Source: JACCZX01 sp038216465 (GTDB lineage: Bacteria; Pseudomonadota; Gammaproteobacteria; Burkholderiales; Burkholderiaceae_F). From it: a stretch of 26,729 bases of DNA. Each line of letters begins with the position of its first letter. The stretch's first letter is position 1. The stretch spans positions 1-26,729 of the forward strand of contig JBBQQC010000033.1 in the NCBI GenBank assembly GCA_038216465.1. Reading direction: 5' to 3'. Below the pieces are notes generated by a model. It did no database searches. It saw nothing but the letters and a program-made list of their open reading frames with translations, and was not told the origin of the DNA. A program made the translations under genes and the position numbers. Below, piece after piece: positions 15,793-23,100 of the stretch.

Positions 15793-16257
15793 CTAATTAA
15801 GCGGCGACGACCCGGGCATTGACCGATAGCGGCTCATCAAAGCAGAGCACGTGCAGCACGGAAACGGCCATGGCGGGCAGACGTTCAAGCAGGTGCACCG
15901 CGAGCCGTCCCCGCCATCGAACGTATGACTGCCATCGCGCGCGCGCAAAGCCGGAAACGCTCCAGCCATCGTTTCCTCTACGCTGCGCCGGTGCACGGCT
16001 TCGCCCTCGACGATGACGCCTTCGAGTTGCTGAATGCCGGATGTCTGGCGCCGCGCTGCGAAGAGGCGCGGCTGCTGCAATGCCGGTTCGGTGGAGGTCA
16101 CGCCAATGGCGGCTGCCGGACTCTCGCATTTGACAATGACCACGGAGCCGCAATCTTTTGGGGATGATTGCCTGACGTCGAGCGCATCCTGTTGGGCGAA
16201 CGAAGCGGTCGCTGCGAGCAGCAGCACCAACCACCCTCTCAAATTCCGGCGTACCAC
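15793..16257 (-). CDS. Small secreted cysteine-rich protein, third gene of the molybdoenzyme operon
   Basis: I do not recognise this family. From GTG 16257 it has 154 residues: an N-terminal signal peptide (RRNLRGWLVLLLAATASFA before QQ), a middle containing C36 and C44 and LEGVIVEGEAVHRR, and a C-terminal cluster C121-T-C123-x3-C127-x6-C134-C135-x-C137 with a proline/tryptophan stretch (CPPWPFPCC). Eight cysteines in total could form disulfides or hold a metal or heme-like cofactor; no CxxCH is present. It overlaps the molybdoenzyme gene by a few codons, so it is probably translated with it. Alternative starts are TTG 16278 and TTG 16242, the latter a TTGA overlap with the molybdoenzyme stop; the choice is uncertain. 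Confidence 0.7.
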   Translation of the reverse strand: MVRRNLRGWLVLLLAATASFAQQDALDVRQSSPKDCGSVVIVKCESPAAAIGVTSTEPALQQPRLFAARRQTSGIQQLEGVIVEGEAVHRRSVEETMAGAFPALRARDGSHTFDGGDGSRCTCLNVCPPWPFPCCTCSALMSRYRSMPGSSPLN

Positions 16258-17012
16258 TGGTATCCGTTGTCTTCCCAATATCCGCCGTTACCGCCGGCGA
16301 TGCTGGCGAAGCTTTCGACCAACTCGACGCGCATCACGTACTTGGCATGCTTGTAGCCGAGCTGTCGTTCGACACGCAAGCGTAGCGGCGCTCCGTTCTC
16401 AATCGGCAAATCCTTGCCGTTGAGCCCGTACGCAAGAATCGTCTGCGGATGCATCGCGTCGTGCATGTCGATGCTCTCGTAGTAGTACTCGGGCGTCAGA
16501 CTGCCGCCCATCGCATCGGCGCAGTGAAATACGACGTAACGCGCGCCGGCCCGTGGTTGAGCCAGTGCAAGCACGTTCGATAGGGGCACGCCGGTCCACT
16601 TGCCGATGGCGCTCCAGCCTTCGACGCAATCGTGGCGCGTGATCTGGGTCCGACGCGGCATCGCACGCAGTTCGGCGAGCGCGAGCTTCGCCGGTTTTTC
16701 GACCAGCCCACCGATTTCGAGCCGCCAGTCGGCGAACCCGTTCTTCGCCAGCGCCTGGTACTCGTCGCCCTCCGGCATTGACGTCCCATTGCTGCGAAAG
16801 AACGGCGACAAATCGGCTTCGGTGAATTCCTGCGCCATCGACGGCCGCGAACCGAGAACGCGATGGACGCCTCGGCTCAGTGTTTCGCCGGTGCGCAGAA
16901 TCTTTGGAAACCACTCGGTCTCCGACAATCGGTCGCATCCGCTCAGCCACAGTGCACCGAGGCTACCCGATCCGAGCAGGAAACGCCGCTTTGAATGGTC
17001 GCCAGGTGTCAT
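16239..17012 (-). CDS. Sulfite-oxidase-fold molybdopterin oxidoreductase, Tat-exported, probable lipoprotein
   Basis: 257-residue oxidoreductase with the sulfite oxidase/YedY molybdopterin domain (PF00174). The molybdenum-ligand Cys is C129 in R-H-D-C-V-E-G-W-S, followed by IGKWTGVPL, the cofactor-holding stretch, and LAYGLNGKDLPIENGAPLRLRVERQLGYKHAKYVMRVE, the conserved end. The N-terminus has twin arginines (K-R9-R10-F-L-L) and then L-W-L-S-G-C26, which looks like a Tat signal joined to a lipobox. It would thus be an anchored periplasmic lipoprotein. It shares an ATGA overlap with the cytochrome b upstream, its likely electron partner, so coupled translation is expected. Substrate unknown; it is not clearly MsrP, since MsrP pairs with MsrQ rather than with this cytochrome type. 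Confidence 0.9.
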   Translation of the reverse strand: MTPGDHSKRRFLLGSGSLGALWLSGCDRLSETEWFPKILRTGETLSRGVHRVLGSRPSMAQEFTEADLSPFFRSNGTSMPEGDEYQALAKNGFADWRLEIGGLVEKPAKLALAELRAMPRRTQITRHDCVEGWSAIGKWTGVPLSNVLALAQPRAGARYVVFHCADAMGGSLTPEYYYESIDMHDAMHPQTILAYGLNGKDLPIENGAPLRLRVERQLGYKHAKYVMRVELVESFASIAGGNGGYWEDNGYQWYAGI

Positions 17013-17851
17013 TTCACGCTCCCCGTCTTGATTCGATAGCGACCGGTGATCATCGATCGAATGTGATTCCAGAATCCACTGATGATGACTTCGAACACAT
17101 GCACAGCCAGAAACAGAAACAGCAGCCACGCGACGATGAAGTGAATCGTGCGCGCGGACTGGCGGCCACCAAACAGATCGACCCAGCCGGGAATGATGGA
17201 GTCGAGCCATGGCGACATGCCCCAGCCGGCGAGGATCACCAGCGGCAGCAGCACAAAGATCACGCTCAGATACGCGAGCTTCTGCAACACGTTGTAGCGC
17301 TTGGCCGCTTCGCCGCTCGGGTGCTTGAATTTGACATGATCGACAATCGACGTGCCGATACCGCGCAGCTCGTCACCGGTCGGCGCCAGATCGCGCACCA
17401 GGTGTCGGCTGAACAGCGAATAGAGGACATAAGCAACGCCGTTCAGCACGAAAATCCACGCAAAAAAGAAGTGCCAGTCGCGCGCCATCGACAAGGCATA
17501 GCCGCCGGGAATCGTGGCCCAGGAAGGGAAGGCATGCTCGTTGAACTCACCGTTTGGATACTTTGAAACTCCCAGCACACCGGTCGTTTCGAACTCGCGT
17601 CCCAACACGCGGGTAACCCCAATCGGTTCGCCGTTTACGCCGTCGCGCGACGTAATCTGCAGCAACGGGGGTCGTCCCGAGTACGACGAATCGCCCCAGT
17701 ACAGCGCTGCATGTGCATTGAAAATGTGCAACCCGCTCATGAACAGGATCGTGAGCGCGATGAAGTTGGTCCAATGCATGATGCGCACCGGCAGCGTATG
17801 GCGGTAATACAGGTAGTTCGGTGCGGGAGACGTTATCGAGGCAGCGGCCAT
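17009..17851 (-). CDS. Cytochrome b561/b6-like membrane subunit for the molybdoenzyme
   Basis: 280-residue integral membrane cytochrome (Ni,Fe-hydrogenase/thiosulfate-reductase cytochrome b-type fold). Candidate heme ligands are H26 (RIMHWTN), H42, H127 (RDWHFFFAW), H237 (ARTIHFIVAW) and H251, each in or beside a hydrophobic segment (about 24-45, 124-148, 190-212 and 235-258). A large periplasmic or cytoplasmic loop (about 50-115) lies between the first two segments. The stop overlaps the start of the molybdoenzyme, so it is very likely the quinone-linked electron partner. Start ATG 17851 has no clear ribosome site, but the N-terminus YLYYRHTLPVRIMHWTN fits the family. The 123 bases upstream, to the pbpC stop, hold the promoter; no clear motif is visible. 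Confidence 0.9.
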   Translation of the reverse strand: MAAASITSPAPNYLYYRHTLPVRIMHWTNFIALTILFMSGLHIFNAHAALYWGDSSYSGRPPLLQITSRDGVNGEPIGVTRVLGREFETTGVLGVSKYPNGEFNEHAFPSWATIPGGYALSMARDWHFFFAWIFVLNGVAYVLYSLFSRHLVRDLAPTGDELRGIGTSIVDHVKFKHPSGEAAKRYNVLQKLAYLSVIFVLLPLVILAGWGMSPWLDSIIPGWVDLFGGRQSARTIHFIVAWLLFLFLAVHVFEVIISGFWNHIRSMITGRYRIKTGSVK

Positions 17852-17974
17852 AAGTGGATTGTGAATCGACGGGACGCAATTGTCGCGGCTGAAGGCGCGA
17901 ACTTACACCGAGCGATACGTCCTCGACCAGTGGTTGGATGCGCGCAGGAACTCCGCTGCTCGCGAATAGGCAGT

Positions 17975-20146
17975 TCAGCGAGGTACGCCGCGTATTTCCA
18001 CCGTTGCCTGCGCCAGCAACATTCCGTCGGCAGTTTCGAGGCGGATCTGGTGGCGGCCCGGCAGCGGCAGCGGAACGAGCGCTTCGCGAGTGCCGCACGG
18101 CGCCAGCAATCGAACGCCGAGCTTCAGGCACACACGTGTTGCTTGAGGGGCTTCCGCGCGCACCAACATCGACTGACGAGTTACAGGAATGTCCGGGTCG
18201 GCGGCGATCACGGTGCCGTCAGCCGGTGACAGCAGGCGCGGTGTTGCCTCGGCGGTCGGCATGCTGATCGTAGTGATTTTCGTGCTCGACTCGGTTCCCG
18301 CGACGAACCATTCGCGGCGCGCCGGTTCGACCGCGGGTGAAAAGATGACCTCGCGCTGCACGACCCCGGGCGGGAGACTCGGCGCACGGCTCGGCTGGTG
18401 TGCATGCAGGTGATCGACGATCTCACGCCAGATCGGCGCCGCACCGGTGACACCCGAAACGTCCCACATCGGTGCGCCCGAGAAATTGCCGACCCAGACC
18501 CCAACCGTGTAGCGGTCGGTGTAGCCAACCGCCCAGTTGTCGCGCATCCCCTTGCTGGTGCCGGTCTTGACTGCGGCCCATGAACGTGTCGACAGCGGAC
18601 TCGACAGTCCGAACGTCGAGGCACGCGCGGCGGTGTCGGACAGTATTTCGGAGACGATGAAACTCGCTGCGGCCGACAGCACGCGCGCCGGCTCGCCGCC
18701 GTCGCCGGTGGAGCGGTCGATCTGCAGGTGCGCGGGCGACCATGTGCCGCCGTTGGCAAGCGCACGATATGCGTTGGTCAGCGCGAGCAGGCTCGCGTCG
18801 CCGCCGCCGAGCGCGAGTCCGTAGCCGTAGTACTCGGCGTCGTGCGTGACATTCGACAGTCCAAATGCCTGCAGCGTCTGGCGGAAACGTTCGACGCCGA
18901 CCAGTTGCAACGTACGCACTGCGGGAACGTTCAGCGAAGCCGCGAGCGCCGAGCGCACCGACACCGCGCCTTTGAAATCGCGCTCGTAGTTCTGCGGAAC
19001 GTAGAGCCCGCTGGGTGTCGTCAGCGCGAGTGGCGAATCGTCCAGCAGCGATGCGGCAGTCAACCAGCGCTGTTCGATGGCAACGCCATACAAGAACGGC
19101 TTCAGCGTCGACCCCGGCTGCCGCAACGCAGCGGCGCCATCGACGGCGGCGGCGCCCGACAGATCGCCGCTCGAACCGACATAGGCAAGCACGTCCCCAG
19201 TCGCGTTGTCGAGCACGATCACTGCGCCGTCCTCGACGTTTCGATCGGTGAGCGATGCCAATCGATTGCGCAGGGTTTCGGCGGCGAAACGCTGCAGCGG
19301 CGCGTCGAGTGTCGAACGCACCGACGTGCCGGCACGCGCCAACAACCGCCGCGCCAGATGCGGCGCCTCATCGAGACCGTTCATCGCCAACGGATACGTC
19401 GGCAACGTCGACGCCACCCGCTCGGCGCGCGCGCATTCCTCCCCTGCGCTGATTCTTGTCAGCACCGCACATGCACGACGCGCAACTACAGCACGCGACG
19501 CCGACGGACTGCGCACCAGCGCCGCGATGACGGCGCTTTCTGCATCGTCGAGCGCATCGGGCGCGTGCCCGAACATGCCAAGCGACGCTGCGCGGATGCC
19601 GACCAGCTCGCCGCGCAGCGGCACCAGATTCAAATAGGCCTCGACGATCTGCTGTTTCGACCAGCGGTGCTCGAGGGCAATTGCATAACGGAACTGCGCC
19701 AGCTTCTCGTCGAACGAACGGCGGCCGAACCGATCGCTCTCGGTCATCAGCCCTGCCACCTGCATCGTGATTGTGCTTGCACCGCGGCCGCGTCCGTTGC
19801 CGAACTGATCCATAAAAGCCGACACACCGCTCGCCGGATCGAAGCCGAAGTGCCACCAGAAGCGGTGATCCTCGGCAGCAACGACCGCGCGCACAACCGA
19901 CGGGGCAATCGAGTCGAGTGGGGTCCACTCAAGCTGGCGGCGCGTCATGTCGACGCGTAGTCGCTGCAACGGCTCGCCATCGCGCGAAAGCAGCGTCGAT
20001 TCGGAGCCGAGCGTTCCAGCGCGTACATCGTCGAAGGTCGGCGTCGTCGTCAGCGTCGCAACGATCGCGCTCGATAGCGACAGCACCAACGTTGCGATAA
20101 CGAGCGCCGTGCCGCTGATACGAACCATCCGCATCACACGCTTCAT
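17975..20146 (-). CDS. pbpC: Penicillin-binding protein 1C
   Basis: Bifunctional class A PBP of 723 residues, typical for PBP1C. One membrane anchor (about 11-33) is followed by a glycosyltransferase-51 domain with the catalytic E92 in AAEDHRFW and RGRGASTITMQVAG. The transpeptidase domain has S346-T-L-K349 (QPGSTLKPF), S404-L-N406 and K527-T-G. The C-terminal region (about 630-720) matches the BiPBP_C domain characteristic of PBP1C. It polymerises and crosslinks peptidoglycan in the periplasm. ATG 20146 overlaps the alpha-2-macroglobulin stop as ATGA, so it is translationally coupled, the same order as yfhM-pbpC in E. coli. Motifs look intact. Confidence 0.96.
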   Translation of the reverse strand: MKRVMRMVRISGTALVIATLVLSLSSAIVATLTTTPTFDDVRAGTLGSESTLLSRDGEPLQRLRVDMTRRQLEWTPLDSIAPSVVRAVVAAEDHRFWWHFGFDPASGVSAFMDQFGNGRGRGASTITMQVAGLMTESDRFGRRSFDEKLAQFRYAIALEHRWSKQQIVEAYLNLVPLRGELVGIRAASLGMFGHAPDALDDAESAVIAALVRSPSASRAVVARRACAVLTRISAGEECARAERVASTLPTYPLAMNGLDEAPHLARRLLARAGTSVRSTLDAPLQRFAAETLRNRLASLTDRNVEDGAVIVLDNATGDVLAYVGSSGDLSGAAAVDGAAALRQPGSTLKPFLYGVAIEQRWLTAASLLDDSPLALTTPSGLYVPQNYERDFKGAVSVRSALAASLNVPAVRTLQLVGVERFRQTLQAFGLSNVTHDAEYYGYGLALGGGDASLLALTNAYRALANGGTWSPAHLQIDRSTGDGGEPARVLSAAASFIVSEILSDTAARASTFGLSSPLSTRSWAAVKTGTSKGMRDNWAVGYTDRYTVGVWVGNFSGAPMWDVSGVTGAAPIWREIVDHLHAHQPSRAPSLPPGVVQREVIFSPAVEPARREWFVAGTESSTKITTISMPTAEATPRLLSPADGTVIAADPDIPVTRQSMLVRAEAPQATRVCLKLGVRLLAPCGTREALVPLPLPGRHQIRLETADGMLLAQATVEIRGVPR

Positions 20147-23100
20147 GGCCGCACCTCGATGGCTGCCACCGGCAATTCCGCAAACGACTCGGGTGCATAC
20201 ATGGCTTCAACCCGCGTCGGTGGCATCGAGAATGCACCGGCGTTGTTCAGCCGCACCGTGTATTCGACTTTCAGATTTCCTTTTGGTACGTAGCGGTAGT
20301 AGGCGCGGAAGCCTTCGAATGCACGCTCTTCGTACGCCGGCCACGCATAACCATCACGCCGTTCGTTAGAGGTCAACTGACGCGCGTCGCCGCCGAGTCC
20401 ACTGCCAAGAATCGCCGCGCCGGCCGGTATCGGATCGCTGATTACGACCCACGTCATGTCGGCCTGCGCTTCGACTTCGAGTGTGACGCGATACACATCG
20501 CCGCGTGCCCACACGTTGGCGGTCTTCTGCTCGATCGGCGTCACACTGCGCTTGATCTGATAGCCGGCGAAAAGCGGTTTGTCGAGCGGCAATGCGGCAC
20601 GCGACGTGATAAACGCCCACGGCCGGCCCGAGCCTTCGTGCACCATCAACAGGGATTCGACGCTCGCCGGCCACGCAAACTGAGTGTCGACACCGGCACC
20701 GATCGGCGTGCCCTTCGTCGGATCGTTGGTGGCGCGCGATTGCGCCGTTTTCCAATCGAGTGCATGCGGATCGGTACCGACGCTGACGATGCTGCGGCCG
20801 GTCACCGCCGCGCTTTCGAAGCGCGATTGAAATCGCCGCAAGGCAAGCACACCCCACGCATTAGCCAGCGTCGTATTCCATTTACCGGCCTGCTGCCGCG
20901 ACAACGCCCCGCGCGCCATACGCGGCATCTCGTCTTTGAACGTCGGGTCGTCGCTCAGCAGCGCCAACGCGCGCACCGCATTGCGATCGGGAGACACCAT
21001 CAGCCACCACAGGTAATCCGACTTCTCGGTCGAAAACACCAAAGTCGTTCCGGAAAACGTCATGCGCGAGCGAAGAATCTGCTGCGCTTCGGCCAGCCGC
21101 TCGTTACGCTTGTGAATCGTCTGCAGCTTCTTCAGCAGCGACATCCAGTCGAGCACCGCCGAGGTCGGCCACAGGTTCGGTGCAATCTCGATCGACTCGA
21201 GCATCCGCGGCTCGGCTTTCCCATAGCGCGCGAGTGCGTCGATGGCCGCGATTTTGCGAATCGCCAGGTCGGCCGTTGGCAGCGCGGTGTAGCGCACGAC
21301 TCGGCCGGCGACGAAGTCCGACAGGCCGCGCAGCATGCGCTCGCGCGCGGCGTCCGGAATCTCGTACCCAGCTTCGCTCGCAATCGTCAGCAGATAACTC
21401 GTCAGCGTGTCATCGCCATCGTTCCACGGGCTCGGAAAGAACTTCGCGAGACCGTCGCGGTCGAGCAGCGCGGGCAGACTGTCCATCACGCGCTGCCAGC
21501 GCATCGGATCTTCGAGCGCAACCGCCACCGACGCACGTTGTTCGAGACACGTGAACGGATACGTCGCCATCCATTGCTGGATCGTTTCTGCGCTGCCACC
21601 GAGCGAGCGGGCTAGTTTGACTTCAACGCCGCCGCGCCCGGCGATCGCGCCCTTCGGTAGCTCGACCGGAAAACTCGTGGCCTTGGCGGGCTCGAGCTGC
21701 AGCAGCGTTTGCTGATACACGCGCACCGGGACCGCAACGCCGACCGATTGCAAAATCTTGATCGTGTCGGAAGCGGTTGCGTTTGCTTCACGCGCGGTTA
21801 TCTGCCATTGCAGTTGCTTGACCCCAAAAGGAACTTGCGCCGGCAACGAAATCGTCTGCGCACCACCTGCAGCCAGCGAGATCGTGTTCGGCGGTGACTT
21901 GGTAGCTGCAATTCCGTCGCCATTCATCGTTGCGTTGAGAGCAAGCTCGAGCGGACGATCGGCGCCATTGCGCACGGTGACTTGCGCATCGAAGCGATCG
22001 CCTTCGCGTACGAACGGCGGCAGTCCGGCAAATATCATTACGTCCTGCGTGGTGCGGATCGCGGCGCCGCCGGAACCGAATCGAAACTCGCCTTGCGTCG
22101 TGTTCGCGATTGCCTCGATGCGAAACGACGTCAGCGAATCATTCAACGGTACTTCGATCCGTGCACGGCCGTTTTCGTCGAGCGTGACGTGCGGGTTCCA
22201 CATCAGCAGCGTGTCGAAAAGCTCGCGCGCGTTTTCGCCGCCGCCACCGCCGCCGGCAGCGACCGCCTTCTTGCCGAAGTGGCGCTTGCCGATCACCTGC
22301 GATTGCGCGGTCGACGTTTCGACTTCGATCGGACGCCGCTGCATCATCGCGCCCAGCAGATCCCACGATCGGTTCGACGCCAGCGCGAGCAGTCCTTCAT
22401 CGACAGCGGCAACCGCAAGCTCTGCATTGCTCGCCGGCTTGCCGCTCGGGTCAGTCACCGTAACGATCACCGCCGCGCGGTCACGCACTTTGTAGACCGG
22501 CTTCTCGGGCTCGACTTTTACGCGCAGCTCGTACGCTTTCCAGCCGACCTTGACCTGCGCCATGCCGAGCCGATACGACGGTTTGGTCAGATCGACCAGT
22601 GCGGTCGGCCGCGTATCGCGCTCGACCGGCACGTCCTCGACCAATCCGACGAACTTCGCCGCGCGATAGATCATGCGTCGCAGCCACGCGAAGCGGCCCG
22701 GCATCTCGGGTTCGATGCGGCCGCGGACGACCAGCGCCGACACGTACGCATTCGGGCCGTAATGACCGAGCATCGGCACTTCGATATAGGGCGACTTCGA
22801 ATCGATCGTCACCACACGCGACTCGAGCATGCCCTCGCGCTCGATGCTGATCAGTGCGGTCGCCGTGCGATACGGCATGCGCACTTCGTAGCGCGCGGTT
22901 TCACCGGGTTCATACGAGCGCTTGTCGGCGATCAGGTCGATACGATCGCTTGAACCGGCCTCGAACCAGCTGTCATCGCTACCGGCGACGTACACATCGC
23001 GTGTCGCGATTGCCGGGTTACCTTGCGCGTCCTCGGCACGTGCGACCACAATCAAATCGCCACTGGCCGGCGCCGAGCCCGAACAGAGAACGAGACCGCG

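Noticed and set aside
15797..16234. Alternative - strand frame overlapping the Cys-rich protein gene
   Set aside because: Arg-rich shadow with no signal peptide at its start. The adjacent frame has a clear signal peptide and an ordered Cys cluster, so a frameshift near the end was considered but not supported.
18728..19960. 410-codon open frame on + opposite pbpC
   Set aside because: Composition is the low-complexity Arg/Gln/His type expected from antisense of GC-rich coding DNA; pbpC motifs on the other strand are unambiguous.
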